This document shows positions 8,408 to 18,838 of a stretch of DNA of 59,136 bases, in pieces. Origin of the DNA: Bacteroidetes bacterium HGW-Bacteroidetes-10 (GTDB lineage: Bacteria; Bacteroidota; Bacteroidia; Bacteroidales; UBA932). The notes under the pieces are model-generated. The model made no database searches and was not told the DNA's origin. It saw only the letters and a list, made by a program, of their open reading frames with translations. Positions within the stretch are counted from its first letter, which is position 1. Each line of letters begins with the position of its first letter. The stretch is from NCBI GenBank assembly GCA_002842695.1, contig PHDT01000017.1:1-59136 (forward strand), given 5' to 3'. The position numbers and the translations under genes are program-made.

Positions 8408-9811
8408 ATGGAACTGCCGGTTAAATTTCTGGAAATGCTAGCCGAAGCTGTCGGCCCTCAGCGGGCAGAGAGAATCGCCACGGCTATCTGCGAAACTCCG
8501 CCGGTGTTGTCAATCCGCATAAATCCATTCAAGTGGAGAGAGGATGGAGTCGTTGATTCTGTTGTGAGCGGCTGTTACGGAGATTGTGATTCGGCGGCGG
8601 CGGCCGATGGGGCGGGATTCCCCGCCCGCATCCCCTGGTGCCACGACGGCATCTACCTTGCCACCCGCCCCGTATTCACCCTGGATCCCGCACTACATGC
8701 CGGCGCCTACTATGTTCAGGAGCCAAGCTCAATGATCATAGAGCTCCTCAAACCATTTTTAGAAGAAATGAGTTTGAATTTACGGCTTCTGGACCTTTGC
8801 GCAGCTCCAGGCGGAAAATCCACACACCTGGCCTCAATCATGCCTCAGGGCTCAAAACTTGTTGCAAACGAAGTTATCCGCCCAAGGGCAGCAATCCTTC
8901 GCGAAAACATTGCCCGCTGGGGCCTCCCAAATGTCGTGGTCACTTCAATGGACCCTTCACAGTTCGTCCCCCGCGGCTACGGATTCAATTTCATTCTGGT
9001 TGATGCCCCATGTTCCGGTGAAGGAATGTTCCGCAAGGACCCCGACTCCGTAAAAGAGTGGTCGCCCGAATCGGTACAGCTATGCGCCTCCCGCCAGCAG
9101 AGAATTGTCGCCGATATCTGGCCAGCTCTCGAACCAGGCGGACTTCTGGCATATTCCACCTGCACTATGAACCGCCTCGAAAACGAGGAGAATGTTGCCT
9201 GGATTGTCGAAAGCATGGGAGCAGAGAGGGTCAGATTTGATTCCTCAATACTTTCCCAACTCCAAAGCCACGGCGTAATTGTAACCCCGCAGGGCGAACT
9301 CCGCCTTCACCCCGGCCTTGTAAAAGGGGAGGGGCTCTTTTTCGCCCTCCTGAGAAAACCTGCCGATTCTCTCCCGCAGGAGGAGCTCCCGCAGAAAAGT
9401 GCAGAACGTCGTTTCTCAAATTCCGGAGTCAATGACTTTAAATCAGGAAACCAAAAAATATCCGGTTCAGGGCCTAATTCTTATAAAAATGAACGCTCTG
9501 TCCAGAAATTTGCCCAAAATGGCAAATCACAAAAAAACAATTTTCACCAGCAAAATTCACCAGCTCAAAATTTGCAGCCCGAACATGAAATGGCACTCTC
9601 AACCACCTTCTCAGGCGAGTGGCCCTCAGTTGATGTAACCAAAGAACAGGCACTCACTTACCTTTCCAAAGGAACGCTCAACCTCCCCGATGCTCCCCTT
9701 GGCTACCTCCGCATAACCTATGGCGGACTCGGTCTGGGTTTCGTAAAGAACATCGGCTCCCGTGCAAACAATCTGCTGCCACCCAGCCTCCGCATAAGGA
9801 TGCAGTTTTAA
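8408..9811 (+). CDS. RsmF/NOL1-Sun family RNA 5-methylcytosine methyltransferase
   Basis: SAM-dependent m5C methyltransferase, most likely acting on 16S rRNA. 467 residues. Motifs in order: SAM-binding LCAAPGGKSTHLASIM (about 136-151), motif IV VDAPCSGEGMF with the release cysteine (about 200), and motif VI YSTCTMNRLENEENV with the catalytic cysteine. Residues about 330-395 form a low-complexity Asn/Gln/Ser/Lys-rich linker before a C-terminal RsmF-like RNA-binding segment (LTYLSKGTLNLPDAPLGYLRI). It begins 10 nt after the hexosaminidase and ends facing nqrF across elements D1 and E2. Confidence 0.88.
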   Translation: MELPVKFLEMLAEAVGPQRAERIATAICETPPVLSIRINPFKWREDGVVDSVVSGCYGDCDSAAAADGAGFPARIPWCHDGIYLATRPVFTLDPALHAGAYYVQEPSSMIIELLKPFLEEMSLNLRLLDLCAAPGGKSTHLASIMPQGSKLVANEVIRPRAAILRENIARWGLPNVVVTSMDPSQFVPRGYGFNFILVDAPCSGEGMFRKDPDSVKEWSPESVQLCASRQQRIVADIWPALEPGGLLAYSTCTMNRLENEENVAWIVESMGAERVRFDSSILSQLQSHGVIVTPQGELRLHPGLVKGEGLFFALLRKPADSLPQEELPQKSAERRFSNSGVNDFKSGNQKISGSGPNSYKNERSVQKFAQNGKSQKNNFHQQNSPAQNLQPEHEMALSTTFSGEWPSVDVTKEQALTYLSKGTLNLPDAPLGYLRITYGGLGLGFVKNIGSRANNLLPPSLRIRMQF

Positions 9812-9853
9812 AGGTGCCGGTCACGCCCGGCGAGTTTAAAGCCTTCGGCTACT

Positions 9854-9987
9854 AAAACTCTGCCAGAGTTTTTAGCAAGTTCTTGAATATCAAACTATAG
9901 ATGTTTTTTTAATTAATGATTTTTCGACCTTGAAAAACATTAAAGCTTTGTTAAACAGAAAGTTCGTAAAAACTCTGGCAGAGTTTT
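9854..9987. repeat. Family D inverted-repeat element, copy D1 (134 bp)
   Basis: Ends are AAAACTCTGCCAGAGTTTT (9854-9872) and AAAACTCTGGCAGAGTTTT (9969-9987); each end is itself an odd palindrome around one S base, so arms can pair with themselves or each other. Inside the left arm follows TAGCAAGTTCTTGA and inside the right arm AAGTTCGTA. The core shares GATTTTTCG with copy D2 (54273-54406), which has exactly the same length. Confidence 0.88.
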
Positions 9988-9994
9988 CTCATAA

Positions 9995-10076
9995 AAAAAC
10001 ACAAACTTCTCATTTCGAAAAGTTTGTGTTTTATAATTAGCAATCTGCCAGTTAGTTAACAGAAATTGCGGCGCAG
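9995..10076. repeat. Family E element, copy E2, left arm lost
   Basis: The right outer arm (10055-10076) and the inner AACACAAACTT/AAGTTTGTGTTT hairpin are present, but the left outer arm expected around 9952-9973 is missing: that position is occupied by the right end of D1. D1 therefore seems to have replaced or overwritten it. The inner hairpin still sits between the convergent rsmF-like and nqrF genes and may terminate both. Confidence 0.8.
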
Positions 10077-10099
10077 ATTACTCGCCCCGCCCGGCAAGC

Positions 10100-11350
10100 T
10101 TACCCGCCAAAATCGTCAAACGCTACATTCTCGGCCGGTACGCCAAGGTTGTCGAGCATGTTGGTTACGGCGCTGTTCATCATTGGAGGTCCGCAGAGGT
10201 AGTACTCGATATCCTCCGGAGAGTCATGTTTGCTCAGGTAGTTATCTTGCAGTGCCTGGTGGATGAATCCGGTGAGTCCTGTCCAGTTGTCTTCTGGTTT
10301 TGCTTCGCTCAGGGCGATGTTGAACTTGAAATTAGGAAACTCTTTCTCGATTGCACGGAACTCCTCTTCGTAGAATACTTCGCGGAGTGAGCGTGCACCA
10401 TACCAGAAGGAGACCTTGCGGGTTGTCTTCTCAGTGTGGAAGAGGTGGAAGATATGTGAACGCATTGGAGCCATACCGGCGCCACCGCCCACAAATACAA
10501 TCTCGTTCTGAGTCTCTTTGATGAAGAATTCACCATAAGGGCCGGATACTGTTACCTTATCACCCGGTTTGCGGGAGAAGATGTAAGATGAGCAAACACC
10601 CGGATTTACCGGCATGAATGTTCCCTTAGCTCTGTCCCATGGTGGAGTGGCAATACGGATGTTAAGCATCACAATGTTGCCCTCTGCAGGGTGGTTGGCC
10701 ATTGAGTAAGCTCTGTAGGTATCCTCCTTGTTGACCATTTTCAGATCCCAGATCTTCATCTTGTCCCAGTCTTCATGGTACTCCTTCTGAACATCTATGT
10801 CCTTTGCAAAGTCCACTTCGCACGGAGGGATGTCAATCTGGATATATCCGCCAGACTTGAATTTGAGGTGCTCTCCTTCAGGAAGCTTAACCACAAACTC
10901 TTTGATGAATGTAGCCACGTTGTTGTTGCTCACAACTTCGCACTCCCATTTCTTGATACCAAGAACCTCTTCAGGAATCTCAATCTTCAGATCTTCCTTA
11001 ACCTTTACCTGGCAACCCAGACGCCACTGAGTCTGCTGCTGCTTGCGGGTGAAAAATCCGGTTTCAGTAGGGAGAATCTCTCCTCCGCCTTCTGTTACCC
11101 GGCATTTGCACATTCCGCAGGTTCCGCCACCGCCGCACGCAGATGGAAGGAATATTTTCTCGTTGCTGAGTGTGCTCAGGAGAGTGGCTCCGGGAGTCAC
11201 TTCAATCTCCTTTTCGCCATCATTTATGGAAACTTTTACCTTTCCTGACGGTGTTAGCTTGGCCTTTGCGTAGAGAAGCACTGCAACAAGGGCGAGTGTC
11301 ACTACGAGGAACGCTACAATTGATATTATTACGATTAGTGTCAAATTCAT
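10100..11350 (-). CDS. nqrF: Na+-translocating NADH:quinone oxidoreductase subunit F
   Basis: Electron entry subunit of the Na+-pumping NQR: oxidises NADH through FAD and passes electrons to a [2Fe-2S] centre. 416 residues, full length. One N-terminal membrane helix (about 5-27), then a plant-type ferredoxin domain with ligands C72, C78, C81 and C113, an FAD-binding barrel containing RAYSMANHP, and a ferredoxin-reductase-type NADH domain ([21 protein letters not shown]). Last gene of the nqrABCDEF operon, 15 nt after nqrE. Confidence 0.97.
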   Translation of the reverse strand: MNLTLIVIISIVAFLVVTLALVAVLLYAKAKLTPSGKVKVSINDGEKEIEVTPGATLLSTLSNEKIFLPSACGGGGTCGMCKCRVTEGGGEILPTETGFFTRKQQQTQWRLGCQVKVKEDLKIEIPEEVLGIKKWECEVVSNNNVATFIKEFVVKLPEGEHLKFKSGGYIQIDIPPCEVDFAKDIDVQKEYHEDWDKMKIWDLKMVNKEDTYRAYSMANHPAEGNIVMLNIRIATPPWDRAKGTFMPVNPGVCSSYIFSRKPGDKVTVSGPYGEFFIKETQNEIVFVGGGAGMAPMRSHIFHLFHTEKTTRKVSFWYGARSLREVFYEEEFRAIEKEFPNFKFNIALSEAKPEDNWTGLTGFIHQALQDNYLSKHDSPEDIEYYLCGPPMMNSAVTNMLDNLGVPAENVAFDDFGG

Positions 11351-11365
11351 TTTCTTCTCCTCCTC

Positions 11366-11983
11366 TTAGAGTTTAATGCCCATGAAGCTCATGAATGCAA
11401 TACCCATGAGACCTACAACTATGAATGTTATTCCGAGACCGCGCAAAGGTGCAGGTACATTTGAGTACGAAAGTTTCTCGCGGATTGCTGCAAGTGCAAC
11501 AATTGCAAGGAACCATCCGAATCCTGAACCCAAAGCAAAGGTTGTTGCCTCTGCAAGCGTTTCGTAGCCTCTCTCCTGCATAAATAGCGAACCTCCCAGA
11601 ATAGCGCAGTTTACTGCGATGAGCGGAAGGAAGATACCAAGAGATGCATATAGAGATGGAGAGTATTTCTCAACAACCATCTCCACAAGTTGTACCATGG
11701 AAGCAATTACTGCAATAAATATGATAAAGCTCAGGAAGCTCAGGTCAATTCCGGCGAAGTCAGGACCAAGCCAGGTGAGAGCTGCAGGAGTCAGCACATA
11801 AGTATTGAGAAGGTAGTTAACGGGAAGAGTAACTCCAAGCACGAAGATAACCGCGGCTCCAAGGCCAATGGCTGTCTTTACATTTTTGGATACTGCGAGG
11901 TATGAACACATTCCAAGGAAATATGCAAATACCATATTGTCTACAAAGATAGACTTTACGAATAAACTGATTAATTCTTGCAT
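11366..11983 (-). CDS. nqrE: Na+-translocating NADH:quinone oxidoreductase subunit E
   Basis: Integral membrane subunit of NQR, homologous to RnfA, with six predicted helices and a role with NqrD in ion and electron passage across the membrane. 205 residues. The helix-1 [20 protein letters not shown] contains the conserved cysteine that with NqrD holds the intramembrane iron-sulfur centre. Located 14 nt after nqrD. Confidence 0.96.
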   Translation of the reverse strand: MQELISLFVKSIFVDNMVFAYFLGMCSYLAVSKNVKTAIGLGAAVIFVLGVTLPVNYLLNTYVLTPAALTWLGPDFAGIDLSFLSFIIFIAVIASMVQLVEMVVEKYSPSLYASLGIFLPLIAVNCAILGGSLFMQERGYETLAEATTFALGSGFGWFLAIVALAAIREKLSYSNVPAPLRGLGITFIVVGLMGIAFMSFMGIKL

Positions 11984-11997
11984 AGTGGTATGTGTTA

Positions 11998-12618
11998 TTA
12001 TTTCTCAATAAGTTCTTTGGTGTAACTCCTCTGAATCCAGATGATCACTCCGGTAATGATAAGCGCCATTGGAGGGAGGATAAAGAGTCCGTTGTTCTCA
12101 TAGAATCCGCCGTTCTTGATATACCATTCGGCCGGGATAACAGGAATTCCGTATATGGTTCCCGAGCCAAACAACTCTCTTACAAATGCGATTGCTATGA
12201 GAATGATTCCGTATCCGAGTCCGTTTGAAAGTCCGTCAACCAGAGATGGAAGAGGTTTGTTTCCAAGTGCGAAAGCCTCAATACGTCCCATAATGATACA
12301 GTTGGTAATAATCAGCCCTACAAATACAGAGAGCTGCTTGCTTACATCGTATGCAAAGGCTTTAAGAACCTGGTCAACAAGGATTACAAGCATCGCCACA
12401 ACTACAAGCTGAACGATAATCCTGATTCTGTTTGGAATGGTATTTCTGATGAGCGATACGATGAAGCTGGAAAATCCGGTTACGATTGTAACGGAAAGTG
12501 CCATTACAATTGCAGGCTCAAGTTTAACTGTTACTGCCAGGGCAGAGCAAACACCCAGCACCAGCACGGTGATTGGGTTGTTTCTGAACAATGGTTCAAT
12601 AAATATCTTTTTATCCAT
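11998..12618 (-). CDS. nqrD: Na+-translocating NADH:quinone oxidoreductase subunit D
   Basis: Integral membrane subunit of NQR, homologous to RnfE, six predicted helices. 206 residues. The segment [20 protein letters not shown] is the family's half-helix carrying the cysteine, and the inverted pseudo-repeat relationship to NqrE is visible ([15 protein letters not shown] here, [11 protein letters not shown] there). Seven nt separate it from nqrC. Confidence 0.96.
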   Translation of the reverse strand: MDKKIFIEPLFRNNPITVLVLGVCSALAVTVKLEPAIVMALSVTIVTGFSSFIVSLIRNTIPNRIRIIVQLVVVAMLVILVDQVLKAFAYDVSKQLSVFVGLIITNCIIMGRIEAFALGNKPLPSLVDGLSNGLGYGIILIAIAFVRELFGSGTIYGIPVIPAEWYIKNGGFYENNGLFILPPMALIITGVIIWIQRSYTKELIEK

Positions 12619-12625
12619 TTCGCAA

Positions 12626-13366
12626 CTAGTTTAATTGTGTTTGAACGGCAGTCCCTGTAGAGTCTGCGGTTGCTGAAACTGCACTGTCTGCAGGAGCAGG
12701 AGTGGCCTTTGCTGCCTCTTCAAGTTTTGCCTTGAAAAAAGCAAGGTATTCGCTAATGCTGCTTTGAAGCATTGCTTCAACTGCTTTTGAAGTGATTGTA
12801 CCACCTGATATAGCATCTACTTCGTTTGTGCTTTCAGGATTTGCACCGCCTTTAACAACCATAACTGAAACAAACTTTCCATCTTTAAAGATTTGTTTGC
12901 CTTCGAACTGCAGATTGAATGCAGGTGTGTTAATCTCTGCGCCCAGACCGGGAGTTTCGCTCTTGTGGTCGTAGGTTGTCCCGTAGATAGTGCTGAAGTC
13001 TCCCTTGAGTGCCACATATCCCCAGATTGGGCCCCAGAGGCCGGTTCCGTGAACAGGTACTATATACATCTTTTCACCTGAATCCATTGTGCAGATAAAA
13101 AGATTAAGATTACCGGCCTCTGCAGTAACAGTGGTATCGGTGATGTACTTTGCATATTGCTCCTCAATATAGGTGGCTTTGTCCGGTGCCGTTTCTGCAT
13201 CCATGCCAAGCTTAACAGATTTCAGAATCATCTGTTTTGTCTCTATCGCAACATTTCTCTGCTGACGGTCCTTAAGAAGGTATGATGCCAGTGCGAGGAC
13301 AACTGCTACAAATACTACCAGTACTGTAGCGTATATGACTGTATATGAATTTTTATTTGTGTCCAT
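12626..13366 (-). CDS. nqrC: Na+-translocating NADH:quinone oxidoreductase subunit C
   Basis: Carries a covalently bound FMN on the periplasmic side of NQR. 246 residues: one N-terminal membrane helix (about 8-30), then an FMN-binding domain with the flavinylation motif SGGTIT at residues 187-192 (acceptor T190 predicted). A low-complexity Ala/Thr/Ser-rich C-terminal tail (about 215-246) is not part of the usual domain. Between nqrB (11 nt) and nqrD (7 nt). Confidence 0.96.
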   Translation of the reverse strand: MDTNKNSYTVIYATVLVVFVAVVLALASYLLKDRQQRNVAIETKQMILKSVKLGMDAETAPDKATYIEEQYAKYITDTTVTAEAGNLNLFICTMDSGEKMYIVPVHGTGLWGPIWGYVALKGDFSTIYGTTYDHKSETPGLGAEINTPAFNLQFEGKQIFKDGKFVSVMVVKGGANPESTNEVDAISGGTITSKAVEAMLQSSISEYLAFFKAKLEEAAKATPAPADSAVSATADSTGTAVQTQLN

Positions 13367-13377
13367 TTTCGTTCTCC

Positions 13378-14544
13378 TTAGTTTTTAACGGCTGCCCTGC
13401 GGAGCCTGCGTTTAATGTTGGACTGTACTACAAAGTGGTCGATGAATGGCGCGAATGTGTTCAGAAGAAGGATGGCGAGCATCATTCCCTCCGGATATCC
13501 CGGGTTGAAGACGCGGATAATAATTGCCATCATTCCAATGAGAAATCCGTAGATCCATTTTCCCTTTTCAGTCTGCGATCCGGTTACAGGGTCTGTTGCC
13601 ATAAACACTGCTCCGAATGCAAAACCTCCCATAACTATATGGTTAATTGCAGGCATTGCAAGGTATGAGTCCGGGCCCGGTGCTACTGCATTAAGCAGAA
13701 GTCCTGTAAGGAGTCCGCCGGCAAAAGTAGATATCATAATTTTCCAGCTTGCTATTCCGGTGAAAAGGAGAATTGCTGCTCCAATTAAAATTGCAAGTGT
13801 GGATGTCTCTCCAATAGAGCCGGGGATGAATCCGAGGAACATATCCATAAACGATGGCATGCTGTCGAATTGTCCTGCTGCTGCGTTTGCAAGCGGGGTT
13901 GCTCCCGAGAAGCCGTCAACCACGCCTTCGCCTTTGGTTAGGTCTGCAATCCATATTTTGTCTCCCGATATTTGAGAAGGGTAGGCAAAAAATACAAATG
14001 CTCTTGAGATGAGTGCAGGATTCCAGATATTCATACCTGTTCCTCCAAACACCTCTTTGCCTATTACTACTGCAAAGATTACAGAGAGGGCAAGTATCCA
14101 GAGCGGCACATCTACCGGCATGATAAGAGGAATCAGCATACCTGAAACCAGGAATCCTTCATTTACCTCGTGTCCCCTTATCTGTGCTGCTGCAAACTCA
14201 ACTCCCAGACCAACTGCGTAAGATACAACTATGAGCGGGAGAACTTTAAATAAACCGTACCAGAACATTTCCCAGAAGGCCATGTCGCCTCCTGTTGAGA
14301 GGTTAAACTGGTAACCTGTATTGTACATGCCAAACAGCATTGCCGGCAGCAGTGCAATAATAACGATTGTCATTGTCCTCTTGAGGTCAATGGAGTCTCT
14401 GACGTGAACGCCTTTTTTGGTCACGTGATCCGGCACAAACAGGAAGGTCTCGAACGCATCGAAGGTCGAGTGAAGAAAAGCGAGCTTTCCTCCTTTGCTG
14501 AATGTGGGTTTTATATTGTCAACTAATTTTCTTAATGCTTTCAT
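13378..14544 (-). CDS. nqrB: Na+-translocating NADH:quinone oxidoreductase subunit B
   Basis: Main membrane subunit of NQR with about ten helices, covalent FMN and the predicted Na+ path; related to RnfD. 388 residues. The flavinylation motif SGATPLA spans residues 213-219, with T216 as predicted FMN acceptor. Typical family segments GKEVFGGTGMNIWNPAL and FMATDPVTGSQT are present. Twelve nt after nqrA. Confidence 0.97.
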   Translation of the reverse strand: MKALRKLVDNIKPTFSKGGKLAFLHSTFDAFETFLFVPDHVTKKGVHVRDSIDLKRTMTIVIIALLPAMLFGMYNTGYQFNLSTGGDMAFWEMFWYGLFKVLPLIVVSYAVGLGVEFAAAQIRGHEVNEGFLVSGMLIPLIMPVDVPLWILALSVIFAVVIGKEVFGGTGMNIWNPALISRAFVFFAYPSQISGDKIWIADLTKGEGVVDGFSGATPLANAAAGQFDSMPSFMDMFLGFIPGSIGETSTLAILIGAAILLFTGIASWKIMISTFAGGLLTGLLLNAVAPGPDSYLAMPAINHIVMGGFAFGAVFMATDPVTGSQTEKGKWIYGFLIGMMAIIIRVFNPGYPEGMMLAILLLNTFAPFIDHFVVQSNIKRRLRRAAVKN

Positions 14545-14556
14545 CGCTTGTTTCTG

Positions 14557-15939
14557 TTAAGACATTTCTTTAATCATAAGGTTGATGCCTTGTGAAATAA
14601 TATCCTGGATTTCGGTTTTTGAAGGGCATACGAATTCGCAGAGAGCAAAATCCTCTTCGACAACCTCGTAGATTCCCAGCTGTTCCATCTTGTCAATGTC
14701 CTCTGCAAGGATAGCCTTGAGAAGATACATAGGCAGGATGTCCATAGGGAGTACCTTTTCGTAAACACCTGTAACAACAAATGCTCTCTCGCCTCCGTTG
14801 AGGTTTGAGTCCAGTGAATATTTTTTCGATGGCATCAGCCATGAGAAATATGAGCGTGAAAGGCTGAATTTCTGTGCCCTGAGAGGAAGTGCCCATCCAA
14901 ACATCTCTTTGTAACTTCCTTCGGAAATTAGAGTTATCTGGTTGTGGAACATTCCAAGGTATCCGTTTTCGCCAATATTGTCGCCGGTTAGTACATTACC
15001 GCTGATGTATCTTACAGGAAGCAGCTCGCCGCTCTTTTTCTCTGGTGTCTGCTCCGCGAAATCGATAATATCTTTTACAGGCATACCGGGAATTGTCTCG
15101 ACATAGCAAGGTTTCTTTGCACGCGGGCCTGTAATGGCAATTACCTTTTTGAGATCAAAAATGCCTTTTGTAAACATTCTTCCAATTGCAGCCAGTGAAT
15201 TCAGGTCTATAGTCCACACAATTTCCCCTTTATTAATGGGGCTGATGTGGTGAATCTGAATTCCTACATTTCCTGCAGGGTGGGGACCGTCAAAAATGTG
15301 AGTTTTTACTCTTTCCAGACGATGCATAGGGCTTCCTGCAAAATTATCTGCATGGAGACTCATGTGTACACCTCCGGTAGTGAGTTTTGAAAGGACATCA
15401 ATACCTACCTGCATATTTTCGAAATCGTTTCTCATTGTGAAATCGAGATCTGCTGCAAGTGGTGCTGAATCGAATGCAGATATGAAGATAGCTTTTGGCT
15501 CCTTTTCAGGATCTGCCAGGATTCCGTAAGGCCTTTGTTTGATAAAAGCCCAGAGTCCGCTTGAAAGGAGTGTTTGCTTTATCTCCCCTGCATTTGCATC
15601 CTTTTTGTAACTTGGCACAGCAAATTGCTGATGTTCATTTTTCTTATCAGATTCTATAAGAACCTCCATGAGTTTTCGCTTCTCTCCGCGGACAACCTCT
15701 TTCACAGTACCGCTCACCGGAGAGCAAATGAGAATCTCAGGCCTCTTCTTATCTGCCATAACCGGAGACCCGGCCTTTACGGCATCACCCTCTTTCACCA
15801 GGAGCTTAGGATTAAGTCCTCTGAAATCTGATGGCTTTACGGCAATAATATCGGGAGAGATGCTCCTTGCGATGTGACTCGTTGCACTCCCTTTTAGTGG
15901 AATGTTCAAGCCTTTGCGTAAAAATATTTTATTAGACAT
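14557..15939 (-). CDS. nqrA: Na+-translocating NADH:quinone oxidoreductase subunit A
   Basis: Cytoplasmic quinone-site subunit of NQR, related to RnfC. 460 residues. Begins with the family-typical KGLNIPLKG and contains GDNIGENGYLGMFHNQITLI. First gene of the six-gene operon, which runs left in the usual A-B-C-D-E-F order. The divergent helicase gene starts 59 bp away and the two promoters overlap. Confidence 0.97.
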   Translation of the reverse strand: MSNKIFLRKGLNIPLKGSATSHIARSISPDIIAVKPSDFRGLNPKLLVKEGDAVKAGSPVMADKKRPEILICSPVSGTVKEVVRGEKRKLMEVLIESDKKNEHQQFAVPSYKKDANAGEIKQTLLSSGLWAFIKQRPYGILADPEKEPKAIFISAFDSAPLAADLDFTMRNDFENMQVGIDVLSKLTTGGVHMSLHADNFAGSPMHRLERVKTHIFDGPHPAGNVGIQIHHISPINKGEIVWTIDLNSLAAIGRMFTKGIFDLKKVIAITGPRAKKPCYVETIPGMPVKDIIDFAEQTPEKKSGELLPVRYISGNVLTGDNIGENGYLGMFHNQITLISEGSYKEMFGWALPLRAQKFSLSRSYFSWLMPSKKYSLDSNLNGGERAFVVTGVYEKVLPMDILPMYLLKAILAEDIDKMEQLGIYEVVEEDFALCEFVCPSKTEIQDIISQGINLMIKEMS

Positions 15940-15958
15940 CTATTAAAGGTTAAAAAAA

Positions 15959-15992
15959 TTTGCGGCAAAGATACACATTATTTGTAATTTTG
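15959..15992. promoter_or_regulatory. Overlapping divergent promoters (nqrA / uvrD-like)
   Basis: Toward the helicase: TTTG at 15959-15962 and TAATTTTG at 15985-15992, 22 nt apart, with the box ending 6 nt before the ATG at 15999. Toward nqrA: TATCTTTG on the minus strand (15973-15966), 27 nt before the nqrA start. A matching -33 for nqrA was not found. Confidence 0.6.
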
Positions 15993-15998
15993 CCATTA

Positions 15999-18731
15999 AT
16001 GAAAAGAGATTTCTACACTATATTTGAGGGGCTGAATAGTGCTCAAAAACAAGCAGTTGAGCAATTTGAGGGGCCATCGTTGATTATCGCAGGTGCCGGT
16101 TCCGGCAAAACCAGGGTTTTAACCTGCAGAATTGCTAATATATTGAACCATGGCAACAAACCTGGCTCAATTCTGGCGCTGACTTTTACCAATAAAGCTT
16201 CCAAGGAGATGAAGGAGAGGATTGCAGGTCTTGTGGGACCCGATCTTGCCCGCAATATCTGGATGGGAACTTTTCACTCGGTTTTCATAAGATTCCTGCG
16301 TGATGACGCAGAGTTGATAGGTTTTCCAAAAAGTTTTACAATTTATGACACGTCAGATTCCAGAAGTGCTATCCGCAACTGTGTGAGAGAGCTTCAGCTG
16401 GACGACAAGACATACAAGCCAAACGAGGTGCTCTCGCGTATCTCAATGGCAAAAAACAACCTTATAACTTCTGCTGCATACCTATCCAATGCCGAGCTTA
16501 TGCAGCGCGATTCAATTTCGCGGAAGCCAAAAATCGGAGAGATTTATCAGCTTTACGAAAAGAAGTGCAGGCAGGCAGGAGCGATGGATTTTGATGATAT
16601 TCTGCTCTATATGAACATAATGCTCAGAGATTTTCCTCAGGTTCTGGAGAAGTTGCAGGCAAGGTTCAACTTTTTACTGGTAGATGAGTATCAGGATACA
16701 AACTTTTCTCAGTATTTAATTGTAAAGAAGCTCTCTGCCCGTCACAGAAATGTATGTGTCGTTGGCGATGACTCTCAGAGTATTTATGCCTTTCGCGGAG
16801 CGCGGATTGAGAATATTCTGAACTTCCTGAAGGACTATCCTGAGGCAAAAGAGTTTAAACTGGAGCAAAACTACAGAAGTACCCGTACAATTGTAGATGC
16901 TGCGAACTCTTTGATTGCGAGGAATTCGAACAGGCTCAACAAAGAGTGTTTTTCTGAATCCGAGCAAGGCGAAAAGATAGAAGTTGTAAGAGGTTATACA
17001 GATCAGGAGGAGGCATTTTCAATAGTTTCGTCAATAATGTCCAGGCTCTATTCAGCTAAGGCACAATATTCTGAATTTGCTATTCTCTACCGGACCAATG
17101 CCCAGTCCCGCGTTGTTGAGGAGGCTCTGCGCAAGAGATCTGTCCCGTACAGAATTTTTGGCGGACACTCTTTTTACGAGAGAGCGGAGGTTAAAGATGT
17201 TATGTCCTATATGAGATTGCTTGTCAATCCCAAAGACGACGAGGCTTTCCGCAGAGTTGTAAATGTTCCTCCAAGGGGCATTGGCGACACCACAATGCTT
17301 AACCTGGCGGCGGCGGCGGGGGCGGCTTCAGTTTCAATGTGGGAGGCGCTCCATACAGGCGATCTTGCTGCCTTTGGCATCAAGCCCGCCGCCGCTGCCC
17401 GCCTGACAGACTTTGCAACCCTCATCTCAGAAATTGGCTCCCGTGCCCGCACCACAAACGCCTACGACATCTCAATGGAGGTTGTACTCCGTTCTGGCTA
17501 TATGACACATCTTAAGGCTGATACCACTATCGAAGGACAGGCCCGTGTCGAAAACGTTGAGGAGCTCTTCAATTCAATTAAGGAGCTTGAGGGAGAGTAT
17601 CTTGGAGGTGAAATATTTGATGGAGAAGTATCAGATCCTTATGCTGATACATCTTCTGCCATTGGCTCAAATCTTTCCGATGACGAGATTGTAAAAAGAA
17701 TAGAAAGCACCCCGCCGGGATTTGTTAAATCTCAGCTTTCTTTAAATCTGCAATCTGCAGAATCTGAAAATTCAGATAATCCGGATAAGGCGGATGGCCA
17801 AAAAAGTGACGATGTAAAGATGTTACTTTTGGAAACATTCCTAGAAAATATCACTCTCATGAGTGCAATTGATGAAAAAACAGACAAGGAGGATAACAAC
17901 AAAGTGAGCCTTATGACTGTTCATTCGGCAAAGGGACTTGAGTTTCCGTATGTCTATGTAATTGGTATGGAGGATAATCTTTTCCCAAGTATCACCGCTA
18001 CCAGTTCAGAGAGTGAGATAGAGGAGGAGAGGCGTCTCTTTTATGTGGCACTTACCCGTGCAATGAAACATGTAACTCTTTCATATGCTCAGTCTCGTTT
18101 CCGTTGGGGTAACAATGTGAATTACCCTCCAAGCCGCTTCCTTAAAGAGATTGATAAAAAATTCCTTAACTGGCCGGCCCTCGAATCGGAATTTGCTTCA
18201 CCATTTTCAGATGGAACATTATCCGGACGCAGTTCCGGCACCGATAGCCCGTACTCAGGCCGCTCCTCGTATGGGAGTTCAGGGTCCGGAAACTCATATT
18301 CCGGAAGATCTTCTTACGGAAATTCAGCTTCGGGCAGATCTTCATCAAACGGCTCCGGATCAGAATCTGTAAATCAGGGCAGCAGATTCGGGAACCGTTC
18401 TTCTTCAGGTGTGACTAACTCCGGCGGAGGTATGAATAATCGCTCATCTGCTTCGCAGGCAGGAGGCCCGGCAAGAGGAAACGGCAGCTCGGCACCCTCT
18501 GAAAGGCCTCAGTTTTCTCAGCAAATCGCTGTATCCCGCACTAAGCCTTTCATCCCGGATTCAGTAGATAAGTTGCGGGTAGGAATGAATGTTGAGCATG
18601 AACGATTTGGTAGAGGAAAAATATTTTCATTAGAGGGTGACCCTCTGAATATGAGAGCAATAGTAGACTTTGCCCAGGGTGGCAGAAAAACTTTATTATT
18701 AAAATTTGCAAAATTGCGCATCACAGATTAA
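15999..18731 (+). CDS. UvrD/PcrA-type ATP-dependent 3'-5' DNA helicase
   Basis: Superfamily 1A helicase for repair and replication-fork or transcription conflicts. About 910 residues from ATG 15999 (an in-frame TTG at 15960 lies in the promoter). Walker A GAGSGKT at residues 32-38, motif II VDEYQDTN, motif III VGDDSQSIYAFRGA, motif IV NYRST, motif V TVHSAKGLEF and motif VI YVALTRA are all seen. An acidic insert (about 550-610) and a long Ser/Gly/Asn-rich linker (about 735-840) precede a C-terminal KLRVGMNVEHERFGRGKI domain like the RNA-polymerase-binding tail of PcrA. PcrA/UvrD rather than Rep. Confidence 0.93.
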   Translation: MKRDFYTIFEGLNSAQKQAVEQFEGPSLIIAGAGSGKTRVLTCRIANILNHGNKPGSILALTFTNKASKEMKERIAGLVGPDLARNIWMGTFHSVFIRFLRDDAELIGFPKSFTIYDTSDSRSAIRNCVRELQLDDKTYKPNEVLSRISMAKNNLITSAAYLSNAELMQRDSISRKPKIGEIYQLYEKKCRQAGAMDFDDILLYMNIMLRDFPQVLEKLQARFNFLLVDEYQDTNFSQYLIVKKLSARHRNVCVVGDDSQSIYAFRGARIENILNFLKDYPEAKEFKLEQNYRSTRTIVDAANSLIARNSNRLNKECFSESEQGEKIEVVRGYTDQEEAFSIVSSIMSRLYSAKAQYSEFAILYRTNAQSRVVEEALRKRSVPYRIFGGHSFYERAEVKDVMSYMRLLVNPKDDEAFRRVVNVPPRGIGDTTMLNLAAAAGAASVSMWEALHTGDLAAFGIKPAAAARLTDFATLISEIGSRARTTNAYDISMEVVLRSGYMTHLKADTTIEGQARVENVEELFNSIKELEGEYLGGEIFDGEVSDPYADTSSAIGSNLSDDEIVKRIESTPPGFVKSQLSLNLQSAESENSDNPDKADGQKSDDVKMLLLETFLENITLMSAIDEKTDKEDNNKVSLMTVHSAKGLEFPYVYVIGMEDNLFPSITATSSESEIEEERRLFYVALTRAMKHVTLSYAQSRFRWGNNVNYPPSRFLKEIDKKFLNWPALESEFASPFSDGTLSGRSSGTDSPYSGRSSYGSSGSGNSYSGRSSYGNSASGRSSSNGSGSESVNQGSRFGNRSSSGVTNSGGGMNNRSSASQAGGPARGNGSSAPSERPQFSQQIAVSRTKPFIPDSVDKLRVGMNVEHERFGRGKIFSLEGDPLNMRAIVDFAQGGRKTLLLKFAKLRITD

Positions 18732-18838
18732 AGTTTGGCACGCAATTTGGAAATAGTTAAGATGAAGTTTTTCATAGTTTAAGTTTAGGTTAAGTAATGA
18801 GGTTTTATCTCCAACGAGGTAAAGCCTCATGAAGTTTA

